The notes under the pieces: model-generated | What the model was told of the DNA's origin: nothing | Database searches by the model: none | The model's input: the letters and a program-made list of their open reading frames with translations, nothing else | Source of the DNA: Russula earlei | Lineage: Eukaryota; Basidiomycota; Agaricomycetes; Russulales; Russulaceae | Reading direction: 5' to 3' | Length of the DNA stretch: 64,000 nt | Assembly (NCBI GenBank): GCA_025769875.1 | Contig: JAGFNK010000144.1 | Coordinates: 1-64,000 of the forward strand | In this document: positions 33,548-47,234 of the stretch, one piece after another | How positions within the stretch are numbered: the first letter of the stretch is position 1 | Layout of the letters: the number at the start of each line of letters is the position of its first letter | Program-made: the position numbers and the translations under genes

Positions 33548-34565
33548 TCAACGTCTTCGCTTGCCTCCTCTTCCCGACTCTCTCTCTCTCTCATCCCGAC
33601 CTCGCTTCGTACCTTTTCCCACCCCTTCACTCCACCCACCCTTTTCCGCCAGCTGCCCGATCACGTCCCACGCTTCTGGCCGCACTCGTTGTACGCTTAG
33701 CCGTCCTCTGTGCACTAAATCCATGTCTGTATGACAGACATCGTTCAAGCCAGCTCCAACCTATTCAAATGTACGAAATTACCTTTGATTGCTCCTATCC
33801 CCTCCTCCCCGATATACTCAATACCAGCTGACTGCGTCACACGGCCTGCTGCGATCTCTCGCAAGAGGGCGTATGGCACAAAATGCGCGGCGCGTGATAT
33901 AAACTTTACATCGACCATGAACCACTTGGGATTGGTTTCATCGCATTTCTATCGAGCGTCAAACGGAGCCAAAGAAAGATGATGAATGGCCGCAACCCAC
34001 GGGATCATAGTACGGGTGTTTGCTTTTCGCGTTTCAAACGGGTGCAGTCTCCAACCAACAATTAACAACTTACGAATCCCACGCGGTATCTGCCGACGTT
34101 GGAAGATAAAAAACCGACCACTGCGATACTGTGAAGGGATTTCTCACAATCGGGATATGCCTCCTTTGTGACCTCAGCGAAGCCGGCGATGCCTATTGGG
34201 AAGAAGGCAGTTGAGAGCACGCGTTACTGTACCAACGTCGATGTACGGACCTGGGATATTGCAGCTGGAATGATAAAACAATACCTGGAGCCAGTTGACA
34301 TGCCTTTCAGGACAAACCACGAGTGCGAAACGGAACCTTGTCCCCAACGTTCATTTCCTTCATGAGATTCCTTGCCTCTGGATTCCGAACTCCTTCCCAT
34401 GCGGTTGTCCCGGCTGCTTCAAAGTCATCCACGCTAAACTTGGAGGCGGACAGACCGGATGTGCTGTGAGAAAGCCGATATGAAACTCACTTTAACATCT
34501 TTTCCCTTTACTATGCGGGAATTGGGCTCGGCCTTCATAAGCCAATACTTGTACTTGGTGGACAT
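33548..34565 (-). CDS. EVE-domain protein (THYN1-like)
   Basis: Eight exons (34565-34491, 34438-34337, 34284-34251, 34192-34148, 34089-34074, 34022-34001, 33948-33783, 33726-33548) give 212 residues with every join in phase. The EVE fold motifs appear in order: KYWLMKAEP at the start, WEGVRNPEARN, VLFYHSSC, GIAGFAEVTKEAYPD, TAWDSKHPYYDP, KWFMVDVKF, ALLREIA and RRGRLSVQ-like HRGRLSVQRV. The end is a basic KRRR tail, perhaps a nuclear signal. EVE domains are PUA-like and bind modified bases; THYN1 proteins are nuclear and of unclear function. Two exons are only 16 and 22 nt. The start lies 97 bp from the divergent SNF1 start. Confidence 0.9.
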
Positions 34566-34662
34566 GTTTTAAAAGGCAATGATGACGTAATTGTCACCAA
34601 AGGGTAGCTAAATAAGTACAAATAAGCGACCTTCCTACCTTTTCATTATCAGCCAGGCCAGC
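34566..34662. promoter_or_regulatory. Bidirectional promoter, EVE gene / SNF1
   Basis: Only 97 bp separate the two divergent start codons. It holds an AT-rich part (AAATAAGTACAAATAAG, about 34,609-34,626) and a pyrimidine tract before SNF1 (CTTCCTACCTTTTCATT). Core promoters and both leaders must fit here or inside the neighbouring genes; co-regulation is an inference. Confidence 0.6.
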
Positions 34663-36950
<2,288 letters not shown>

Positions 36951-38106
36951 CTGACTGTACAGACGTTCTTGACCCTCTCGTTGTGCGTGCTAGATCTTTG
37001 CTTTGTGGATGTAAATTGAAAGAGTAGATGTTGTATGCTACGAGGTTCTGTATCTACGTTGTACATTTAGTTTGCTATTAGTTTCGTTAGACTGCTCCTG
37101 CTAACCGTTGCAATAAACCAGATTGCTGAGTGTATAGACTTGATGCGGGTTTTGGGATGCGTTGTACGTCAACGGCGACAAAGGATACTTTGTCGATAGA
37201 CATGACTCGACGTTGGAGTCAGCCACTTCCAGCCCAAGCATCGGGTATTTATCCTGTTGTTAGCATAATTCAAGAAAGTGTTCCCGGCCTGAGAACGCCC
37301 AACTATCGATTTACGGAGGCAGTGTCGTTGGTGGCTGGCTGTGGCGCTGCTTGTACATGTGCTTCCTCCTTCCAACTGCGAGATGCGCGCCGACAGAGCG
37401 ATTCCAGGATGTTTGACTGATAGTTCATTTGCTCCAACAATTCCCATGCCCGAGTTGGGGGGGGCAGAATGTCTGTAGACGTGCCAGCTAGCTGCCGAGA
37501 TCCGGTTGTGATAATTGAAATATGACGGAACACGGAACGAAGAGTCTGATGGATCGATCGATTCGCAGCGTGAGAAACCGACAACTCTCGGTCTCGTTCA
37601 GAGAGAAAAAAAAAAGCAAAAAGAAAGGGTAAGGAAAGAACATGTGGGTGGTTGTGCGCGTGCGCAGGCTGTCACCAGCTGTGCCGACGTGATCGCGTGT
37701 GACGGGCACAGCTGGAGCACGACACGACGTGATGCACGCGAGATATGCCATTCGTCGCTCGGTGGATCAACTCTGGTCCTTGTTCATATGGTATGTACTG
37801 CATCCTAGTATTATGTTAATATGATCGGGCGTGATCTGTGATCCGCATTCGTGTGCCATGCCGGGCCGAAGGTTGTATGGGCGCTCCCCAGCGCTCCCTA
37901 GACTGGTCAGGAGGACCAGATGAGGAAACGATCAGGGGCAAGGTGGAAGGTCTGGGTTGAGGGAACCGTATATCAGAGGGGAGATTGGGCGTGCGGTTGC
38001 GCAGCAGCGGATAGCTGGACTGCGCAACCAGGGGGGCCCGTGTTTTCATTTATATATAGCAACAGGCCTCTTTCACGTCGCCTTTCCCATCTCGTCCAGC
38101 CCAGTC
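36951..38106. other. Intergenic region with stomatin promoter
   Basis: About 1.15 kb without a recognised gene. It holds the SNF1 3' region and, at 38,049-38,058, TTTATATATAGC, a TATA box about 50 bp before the stomatin-like start codon. An A/G-rich run (about 37,600-37,640) creates a Lys/Arg-rich frame that is not a gene. Confidence 0.6.
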
Positions 38107-39447
38107 ATGTCAGACAGGAAAGACCATCTGCCGTCTCCCGTTCAGTCCACATCCTCCAATGTCGTCGATCACCACGCTCCCCATGGTAAGTTGCCCCCTC
38201 TGCTCACCCTCCCCAATTCCTCAATTCTTACGGTAGTAGTGACCGAGGACCTCCTACGCGATCATCTCCACACTGGTCCTACGCCCAAGTACGTCATCAA
38301 GGTGCAGCCACTTAGGAAGGAGGAGATGCAGCCTTCGTACGCGCAGGACTTGGGCGTCGGAGGCGTCACACACGGCTTCTACGGCTCAATGATGCAGACA
38401 CTGGGCGAGTGCGTCGGCTTCTGCGGTGCCATCCCTTGCTGTCCATTCCCCAATCCGTTCAAAGAAGTTCGCCAAGGTGGGTTTTTTAGAGTTTGATGTC
38501 CCACCCGAAGAATGATTTCGTCTTGTGGTTCATTCCCTCTGATCTGATGGACTTCCCGTCACGCAGGGTCCGTCGGACTGGTCTCGCGGTTTGGCCAGTT
38601 CTACAAGGCGGTCGATCCTGGCTTGGTCCAGGTCAACGTCTGCACCGAGTCGCTTCGCGTCGTGGACGTCAAAATCCAAATAATCACCATCGGTCGACAA
38701 TCCGTGATCACGCGGGACAATGTCAACTGTCGATATGTACGTTTCCTCTTTTCTCTTCGGACAACCATTCCCTCCCCCCCCTCCCCCCTTTCCCATCTTT
38801 CAATTCATCGGTGCGGAACCGTCTGATCAAAAAAAAAAAACTCCATCGTCCACAGCGACTCGGTGATCTACTTCCAAATCGCAAGCCCGTACCGCGCCGC
38901 GTTCGGCATCTCGGATCTGCGCCAAGCGCTGACGGAACGCGCGCAGACCACCCTCCGCCACGTCGTCGGCGCGCGCGCGGTCCAATCCGTTGTCACCGAG
39001 CGCGAAGCTATCGCGTTCGAGATCGCCGAGATCGTCGGCGACGTCGCGGACAAGTGGGGCGTGGCCATCGAGGGCATCCTCATCAAGGACATCGTCTTCT
39101 CGCCCGAGGTCGCCGCGTCCCTCTCCAGCGCCGCGCAGCAGAAGCGCATCGGAGAGAGCAAGGTCATCGCCGCCCGCGCCGAGGTCGACGCCGCCCGGCT
39201 CATGCGTCAAGCCGCCGACATCCTCGCCTCGCCCGCCGCCATGCAGATCCGTCAGCTCGAGGCCCTCCAGCAGATGGCGAAGACCGCCGGAAGCAAGGTC
39301 GTCTTTGTGCCCATGCAGTTGCAAAGCGACGTCATCGGCCAACTTGGCCAGTCGTCGGCTGGCTCATCGACCCTGCGCAACGAAACCGGTGAGGGTCTTG
39401 GCGTTGTCGGGCGAGCTGGGATCTTATCCACAATATCAGATATCTAA
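38107..39447 (+). CDS. Stomatin-like SPFH/Band 7 membrane protein
   Basis: Exons 38107-38185, 38240-38476, 38567-38736 and 38856-39447 give about 358 residues. After an N-terminal polar region comes a Cys-rich membrane-associated hairpin (GECVGFCGAIPCCPFPNPF). The SPFH domain follows: VGLVSRFGQFYKAVDPGLVQ, VITRDNVN, DSVIYFQI, AAFGISDLRQALTERAQTTL, AEIVGDVADKWGV and the helical IGESKVIAARAEVDAARLM. Stomatins form oligomers on the inner face of membranes and organise lipid domains and channels. As written, the junction 38736/38856 is off by one base: the third exon ends on a codon and the fourth starts with the last base of one. This may be a sequence error or an unusual splice site. Confidence 0.85.
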
Positions 39448-39982
39448 GCTTTTCTTCTTGGAATTGGACTGGCCTCCGATTATCATATGCTCTCCCCTTG
39501 CTTCTATCTCTTGTTCCCACCTACCTTGCATTCTGTCCCAATACTTGTACTGCCATGGTGCTAATCTTTACGCGCCTCATTTACGAAAATCAATATGTTG
39601 CACCAATAACGACATTCATTATTGACTCGATATCCCTCATTGGCCATTTGTCGAACCGACAGAGTCGTTCTGTCGTATCATTGAAAGCGTCAAGATAAAA
39701 CATACATACAAGCCTAGAATTAGAGTGGGCAACTGGCAGGACTGGACTGTCACAGGGCCCGCGGGAAGAGTTGAAATCGAGCAAAGGGAAACAGCAAAGC
39801 GTAAGGAACGCGGTCGGCACGGTTATATACGTTGGCGAATGGTGGGGTTCATAAATACTGCCCGTCGGCGGCTTAGATGAAGCGATCTGTTACATACCGA
39901 GCATGGAACGAATGCGCATAAAAAGGAATTATTGAACAACCGCAAAAATGCCAAAGCCGAGAAAGGACGAAAAAAAAAAAAG
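39448..39982. other. Convergent intergenic region
   Basis: Between the stops of the stomatin-like gene and the unknown gene on the other strand. It contains an A-run (about 39,971-39,980) next to the minus-strand stop. No gene was seen. Confidence 0.55.
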
Positions 39983-41020
39983 CTAGAAAGGCAGAGACGG
40001 GTCGTGCAGGGCACTCCGACGACGCCCGTGGACCCTCGCATCTGTGGGCACGGACATGACTGCCTTCTGCGACGGCGCACAGGCACCGCTGTTCGTGCGC
40101 AGTCTCGCCGAGCGACGCGGCGCGGCGTCCTCCCTGAGTTTGGCCTTGCCACCGGTTGACGGCGCGGACCCGGCGGACATCGGCACCGGACGGACGTTCT
40201 CCTTCGCTGCGTTGTCCGCCTCCGCGACGCGCGCGGCCGCCTTCGCCTCTGCCTCCGCCTTTTCGCGGGCTTTGGAACGTGTGTGCGGCAGGAATATGTG
40301 CGTGTCTCGGTGCACATCGAAGCCTGGATAGTGCACGGATCGACGGTCGGGCGGCGGTGGCATCTCGCGCGGGACCATCGTCACGCTCCTCCTCTTCGTC
40401 GCCGCCGCCTTCGTCATCCGCGGAGGCGTCGGAGGCGTGGGCGTGGTGGACATGGGCGTGGGCGTGGTCGTCGGCGCGTGACGCGGGCGTTGCGAAGAAG
40501 GAGGGGCGTGCGTGCGCGTGTGGGTTGGCGTGGTGGCCTGCGGCCGAGTCCTCCGTGGCGACGTGCGCGTCCTTGCGATCGGTGTCGCATCGTCGTCGTG
40601 GGGAGAGGTGAGGAGGTATTTGGATTGCAGAGATGCAGAGAGGCGGGGAGATATCCGCCTAGATTCGCATGGCAACGGCGGAACGAGGTGGCAAGACAGC
40701 AAAGTAAGAGCGCCGCCGAGGCCAGCGGCAGGGGAGGACGAGCCCGAGAGCGGCCTGGGGCTGTCAAGAGCGTGTAAATGTGCGCTGCGGTGTGGATGAA
40801 GCGAGTGTATGCTCGCGCTCGGGTAAGGGAGCGCTTGGGGAGGAAGAAAAAGTCCCTCCTGCTCGAGGATTCGTCTTTTCGCGGGGCTGAAGATGGAGTG
40901 GGCGAGGGATGGAGATCTTGAGCGTTTAGAGCCCGTACACGGTGTTGGTAAGTTCGCACTGTCTGAGACGTGTTGGAGGAAGCGATCGAGAGGGAGGTCG
41001 ACGAGGACAGGACGAGGCAT
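39983..41020 (-). CDS. Unknown Ser/Pro-rich basic protein
   Basis: A single open frame of 345 residues from ATG 41020. I do not recognise a domain. The N-terminus (PRPVLVDLPLDRFLQHVSDS, then FSPAKRRILEQEGLFLPP) and the segment DRRSVHYPGFDVHRDTHIF look conserved-protein-like, separated by low-complexity Ser/Pro/Thr/Arg stretches (residues about 150-225). An Ala/Glu-rich helix (about 255-275) and basic RRSARLR and HGRRRSALHD elements follow. Several S/T-P sites with basic neighbours suggest phosphorylation by cyclin-dependent kinases (inference). It is the next minus-strand gene after RPA190, 140 bp away. CpG-rich, coding-like composition supports that it is real. Confidence 0.6.
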   Translation of the reverse strand: MPRPVLVDLPLDRFLQHVSDSANLPTPCTGSKRSRSPSLAHSIFSPAKRRILEQEGLFLPPQALPYPSASIHSLHPHRSAHLHALDSPRPLSGSSSPAAGLGGALTLLSCHLVPPLPCESRRISPRLSASLQSKYLLTSPHDDDATPIARTRTSPRRTRPQATTPTHTRTHAPPSSQRPRHAPTTTPTPMSTTPTPPTPPRMTKAAATKRRSVTMVPREMPPPPDRRSVHYPGFDVHRDTHIFLPHTRSKAREKAEAEAKAAARVAEADNAAKENVRPVPMSAGSAPSTGGKAKLREDAAPRRSARLRTNSGACAPSQKAVMSVPTDARVHGRRRSALHDPSLPF

Positions 41021-41159
41021 AGTGAGTGATGTACTCGCTGGAACAGAGCAAATTGTCCGAAAGTCGGCATACGACGCGACACGTCACAATCAGTCACGTC
41101 ATCACGCGTCACGCTTCCCATTACGTTACTTAAATTACTATCGTACTTTTGTCGTCACG

Positions 41160-44100
41160 TCACTCATCTCCTGGCACTGGCACAACCACGTCAAATACAC
41201 CCGTGCCACATAAGATCGGACGCCCCATCACCAAATTTCCCGACGGCGTTCGGAGGTCATCAAAGTCACCGTAAAGTGTCGCGTCCGAAAGGAATGCTCC
41301 AGTTGTCTCGAATGAAGCCTTCAATAGAGGAGACGGGTGCACGTTTATCCCCTTGCGGTTGAATGGCTTGTAGTCACCTTCAAACGTCTGACACCACAGG
41401 ATTCAGGAGAACCTTTGGGCGAATATTTGGACACCCACCATATAGTCCGCAATCAACTCGAGATGGCGGATATCGACCTCGATATTGTAAACGGCAAAGA
41501 CGTCCCTCATTTCCCGCACAATTGCTGCGCGAGCCATCTCTATGCCGTACGTCATTAGGATGGCGTAGATGTCGTTCGAGTAGAGATCATCCTCCTCGAT
41601 CAGAGGTTCTTCAGTTGCACATGCGACCTCCCAAAGACCACGGAAGTTGGAGCCGTTGGTGGTTATCTGTGATGTTATTGATTAATAACAGTCCAAGGGT
41701 CGACGGCTACACGGCGCTGACCTTTATTGATCCATCTTTGCTCGGCTCCTTCACTCGGAAACAGTCCAAAATCCCAGGGATCTCCCGGATCACGGTTTTT
41801 ATGCACGTGCGTTCCACAAGCTCGACTAACAACAGTTTAGGGAGATTAGGTTCGAACTGTGTTCAACTAAGCGTCAGTCCTACATAATCTGGGACACGAA
41901 TCACTCACCTCCAGCTGAATGACGCATCTCGATGCGCTGAAATCGAACGATGTTGCGTTCGGGAGGTTTTCAAGAAACCCTTGCTTCACCCCGCTGACGA
42001 CATCCTTGAATCTAGCTTTCTTCCTAGGTTTCTTCTCTAGCTCATCATTCGCCACCCTTTCCGCGTCCAAAGCGGACGCAGAGTCCAAATCTGCGTCGGT
42101 AGGATCGAGTTCGCCTTCGGTGTCCTCATTGTCATCCGACTCATATGACGACTGTTGTTGCTGTTGCCGTTGACGCTTCTCCGTGCTGGCGTCACCGTCA
42201 CCGTCACCGACTTCGCTCGCGTTGTCGTCATCCCTCCTTGGCGCTAACTTCCCCACATCTGCGTCCTCATCTTCTGCGTCTCCAGCTGCGCCGGAACCAC
42301 CCTCTTCACCCTGCGGTATGGCCTTTCCCTGGCCAAGTTCGGAAATCTGGTTCCTGAGTTCCGCGGCGAGCTTTCTCATCTCATTTTGAATCTCGCGCTT
42401 CAGAATGAGCGGGAATCGTATCCCAAACGCCAAAACTAGCTCCGCGGGAGACATGTCGAACTCCGCGCGATACTCCTGCTCAGGGTAGAACATAATGTCA
42501 ATCGTGAATTCCTTTCTCCGTGCCTGGTTGTTGACAGTGAGCCGTTCCTTAACAGTGACCCTGTCGACAACCTGGGAAAGTGTGAGCCGTGACGCTCTGC
42601 GCGCGAAAGTGTCAGCTTGATCGACGGAGATATCCTTGGCAACGGTTATGGTCATAGATGGCGTTTTGGGCTTCCTAGAGGCTGTCATCACGATCTCGCG
42701 TAGCCGTGGAATACCTAGAGTGACATTGGCAGCGCCGTGACCTACAACTCTCGTGTCAGTGAAAACTTGAATGTTATCGAGGAACGCACCAGCGAAGTGG
42801 AATGTATTTAGCGTCATCTGTGTGGAGGGCTCACCCACACTGGGATAAGGTCAGCCAACGGGGCATCTTGCCCGACCCTGATTGCTTACCTTTGGCCAGC
42901 CAGCAAACCAACAGCTTCCCCTGGCTCCACCAGGCTACGCAAGTACTTGAACATCATCATAAGGCGGAAATCGTTGGCGCTGCGCAGAGGATACCGCCTG
43001 CGAATCGTAAGGGTGTTTTCTTTTGACTTCAAAAGGTAGTCTGGATTTCCCTTGATGTAATCATTTAATCGCTCAGCGAACTTCTCGGAGGTGCTACCCA
43101 GAAAGCGGGCGGGGTTGAAAAGCTCAAGCGGTGTTGCCATCGCATCTCTTCTCGAAAGGTCTTCTCCTGCCTTGATCTCTTTGGTCGCCTTAAGGACACT
43201 TTTCGTATACTTGCGAGCTTGTTCGTCGTCTAATAAGCCCAACGCGTTACGCGGTCGGTATCGGTCGATGAGTGCTTTCATATTCTGTGCCATGAATGTG
43301 AACTGGTATAGGTGTTTTTGCTTCGTGACGTCGAGCGCATCACCACCGTAATGAAACTGGTACACGGAACCGTCACTCCCGCGTACTGTATTATCGTAGT
43401 GAACGCGGATGTCCTCCAGATGTTTTATCAATGAACGTTGCAAATAGCCCGAGCGAGATGTCTTCACAGCCGTATCAATCAGACCTTCGCGACCGGCCAT
43501 GCAATGAAAGAAGAATTCCTGCGGCTTGATACCAGTAAGAAAGCGGCTAGCAATATATCCACCAGCGATGGCCTTCGTTTCGAAAGCTTTGAAAGACGGC
43601 AGCGTCTTGCCACTGACCATCACCGGGACACGACGACCTTCCAGCTCTTGTTGACCCAACGCACACGAAATTTGTTGAGCATTGACCGCGCTACCCTTGG
43701 CGCCGGACTGCGTCATCGTCTGCATGTTATTTTTGGGGAATTTGCGCAGCAAACCATGGGGCATGACCGCATCTGCGATGGACTTGGTGAGTTCCCACAG
43801 CCGTGACTTGACGGTCATGTCAAGCCCTGCCATTTTTTCGTCGTCACGAAGCACCTCGCGGAGCAGACGCGAAAGCGCCCTAGGTCTCTCGTCATCAGGA
43901 ATGTCATTGAGTGACGGGAAATTCTCCATCGCCCCCTCCGTGCCAAGATTTTCGCCATTGCGCAAAATTTCTGCTCGTTTCGCGTCGCCCTCGTCCGTAA
44001 GTGCCAGGTCGTCCATGCGGCAGGTAAATGCTCTGAGCTGCAAAAACTTGGTGAACAACCGGCTCAGCACGCCAAGCAGCCTGCCTGCAACATCGGCGCC

Positions 44101-47100
44101 GTACAGTTCATAGACAGAGTGCACCAAGCCAAAGTCGCTGGCCCCAAATGCAGACTTGTCAATGATGCCGCAGAGGAGTTCTCCGTTCATAAAGATAACT
44201 TGATCTTCAAAAGACCCTTTCCCCCATGCTGCACCGGGGACTTTGGCCTTTGCGTTCAAGTTGAGCCCTTCTGCGCTGCGCGGTGTGACATTCAACAGAA
44301 CAGTGGATATCTATCCTTCATAAGTACCAGGAAATAGAAAAGGTCAGTGAAAAAAATGAATTTACGATCTGCTTTCCAGTCCATAAAGGTTTCGGCTTCC
44401 ATATTGTTGGTGGAAGCGTTCTTATTCGTCCGTCTTCATGGACCGAATGTTCTTCGGGTTTGAGAGTCCCGTAGAGTAACTGGAAGTACTCTTCCCGGGT
44501 GAAAAATGTCTCCGGGTTCGTCATCCATACGCCGGCTACTACGTGATCTTGGATGAGCCCACGGAGGGGCTTTCCGGATGTTGGAACGAGATATTGGTTG
44601 TCAGTGTTGGCTATAAACATAGCTTCCGCCCGAGCAATCTGGTTTTCTTCTGTGCATGAGAAGAAAATCTATATTTCAATGGTGTCTTGCTCACGGGGTA
44701 AATGAATGTTCATTTCTGTGGAACTGGATCAGCCGCGGTCTTAAGACTCAACTAGCCATGACAAACCGTCGCCGTCAAAATCAGCTTTGCATCCACGAAG
44801 TTGTCAGCTTCAAAACATTCATGGCTGGCAACATAAACACAAACCATTATATGAGTTGCTGAAGTAATAGAATCAGTTTGTTACTGGGTATTAGGAGCAT
44901 ACTTTGACCAACCAGTTGGCGTAGTGCATGCGTATCGTCTTCTCCCCTTGCAGCACACGGGCTCGATGCGCCATCATGCTTGGTTTGTGTAAGGTAGGTT
45001 GTCGGTTGAGGATGAGCATGTCGCCATCACGCAGGTGTCGGAAAACCTTCTTATTGATAGCTGTAGTGCGTGTAGCGAACTGTCTTCCGTCAGCACGACT
45101 ACCGTCTTGCGGCGTGAGCAATTGATTAGCAATGGCAGTTCTTTGTTCTACTGTCAGTTTGTCCTACGCGTCAAGTTAGCGTAGAGCCTTCCGGCGGCGT
45201 GCGACATACCAAGTAAATCTGATGACCGTCTTCGTATTCGACCATCGTCGCCCCCGGATAAATCTTAGGCCCATTAATGACTAGTTGCCGCATCTCGTGA
45301 AAATTCGCGGGAGTCACGGGTTCCGGAAAAGTCAACTTCCTGGCGAAGACAGGGGGGACGCCAATCTCGTTTGGCTCGATGTTCACATCTGGCGAGATGA
45401 CCGAGCGAGCGGCGTAATTAACACGTTTACCCTGAGATAGGCATTAGGCAGGCATTATAGGAGCTGTAATGCGCACCATCATGTGCATCCGGAAGAGGCC
45501 CTCCTTCTTCTCGAGAACTTGCTTGATACCGGGAGGGGGTAATTTCCCATTTCTCAACTTTGTCGTGTTCTTGCTACTGTCAATGAAGCTGTTTACGTCG
45601 ACTTGGAGCTGAATTAACTGTCTCCAGTAGTGTACCCAGCAACTTTCTCTGAGCATCTTCGTCACTTGTGGACGTTTTTGCGGATCCCGCCCGCAGTTCC
45701 GCGTTGAGGTCACGGAGACGATAAGATGTAGTGAGCATTTTCGTGAGGAGCTCATTGTGAGGGTTTTCGAACAGTGTCTCGCCCATCTTCGCAGGTGGAC
45801 GAAATCGGGTGGGAGAGACAAAGACAACATCCATGAAAAACATGTCGGCGGATGCAACAGAGAGACCGTCGACGACAGGAGATAAAGGGCCATGCCGACC
45901 GAAGATCAAAGAGCAGAGCGTTTGTTCGTTGGCAAAGAGCAGACGGAGGTGGGCCCTGCATTCTTCCGGGGCCAAGACTCGCTCGGTGCGACTGCCGGCG
46001 GTATTCCATACGGCCGTTCGCTGCACGTGAGAGACGTTCTTCCTCTTGCTCGAGCTGACCTCCGCATTCGTCAGAAAACGTTGGATCGCCCTCTGGTTCA
46101 GAGACCTCAGCATCTGAGTCATCGCCGGCAGCTTCATCTCGCTCCATCCGAGCGGTCGTGCGCTCTCGCGATATGGAAAGAAAGACATTGCGCCGCCGTA
46201 GGCCAAGAGCCTCGTTTGCCAATTTCGTCTTCGCTGATAAGTCGTACTCAATTACTTTTGTGTGACCTTCCTTTCGGAAAGTGTAACCGTTCCTGCAACG
46301 TACAGTCCTTTAGTCAAGGAATCCATGGAAGGACAAGCGACCTACGCGCCACAGCCCAGATTTTGACACCTCTTGATTAAAGAGGCCTTCAGGATCTCCT
46401 GGATAAGCTTCCTTTCGCGCTTGATACACAAGGTTGTGTTTGTAATTATCCCTACTTCCCGAGGCACGCAATAGGTTGAGCTGGACAAAGGCCTGCACGC
46501 GCTTTTCGAATGCTTCTAAAGTCTCCATCTCATTTTCAATATCCGCTTTCTTGCTCTTAGGTTTTATGTGCAGGTTATCCAAAGCGGAGGCTGCATCAAG
46601 CATTCCGTGGTCGAGGAGTCGCAGCTTAGCCACGTATTTGATAAGCTTTGACCCAGGCTATATGTCAGGACAGCCAAACCGGGAGAATAGGGAGTGACTC
46701 TTACCTGTGGTCTTGATAACTTGAAATGATGACAAAATAAACATGTGGTTCTCAGCAAATTGAACATATGACTCATAAAGAGCGGATGGAACACCGGTGC
46801 TGGCAGTTCGATATGGCCAAAGTGACCAGGGCAAGTGAAATAGGTCCCTTGGCAAGTGATGCAGCTATCCAATCATAAGATACACGTCCGCAAGAACGTG
46901 CGATGAAGGTACACACATGTCTTGCTTAGATATGGGACCAAGGGCGGGGTCATACAAGCCCCCAAGGTTCGGCCTATTCAAGTCATCGAGGAGGACGGGA
47001 TTCGTGATTTGCCTGACTGAGATTCGTCGAATGTCTTCTGTAGTCAGAACAGAGAAAGATACGCTTTGAACAGAAGAAGGGATGGGGAAAGAGATGTTCA

Positions 47101-47101
47101 T
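41160..47101 (-). CDS. RPA190: RNA polymerase I largest subunit
   Basis: Sixteen exons run from ATG 47101: 47101-46917, 46864-46705, 46657-46346, 46292-45477, 45431-45210, 45163-44913, 44858-44845, 44784-44767, 44715-44695, 44649-44366, 44310-42890, 42839-42790, 42741-41909, 41856-41722, 41666-41439 and 41387-41160; about 1,725 residues. Key signals are the clamp zinc motif (CITCQG...[11 protein letters not shown]), [19 protein letters not shown], the metal-binding NADFDGDEM loop, bridge-helix/trigger-loop region ([22 protein letters not shown]) and the Pol I end [19 protein letters not shown]. The acidic insert in the jaw region (exon 13) is typical of Pol I. It transcribes rRNA in the nucleolus. 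Three places (about 46,420, 46,040 and 45,620) each need removal of one base to keep the conserved frame. Confidence 0.93.
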
Positions 47102-47234
47102 TAGAAAAAGCCGGGAACGCAATGACCCGCTTGCTGTGAATAATTTGCTTTCAGGACATCGGGCCGTCGTGCCGATCGACATATTTTTTAGATTATACGC
47201 ATATATTATATTCAACTCTCAAGGGTATGATACA

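Noticed and set aside
38731..38855. AT-AC or AT-AG type intron to explain the stomatin-like frame problem
   Set aside because: The start ATATGTACGT does not fit the U12 consensus and the end is CAG; a one-base sequence error is simpler.
38827..39625. Long overlapping frames on both strands over the stomatin-like gene
   Set aside because: They arise from high GC content; only one frame shows the SPFH pattern.
40156..40777. Plus-strand Arg/Ser-rich frames
   Set aside because: They are antisense to the single-exon unknown gene on the minus strand, which has better coding character.
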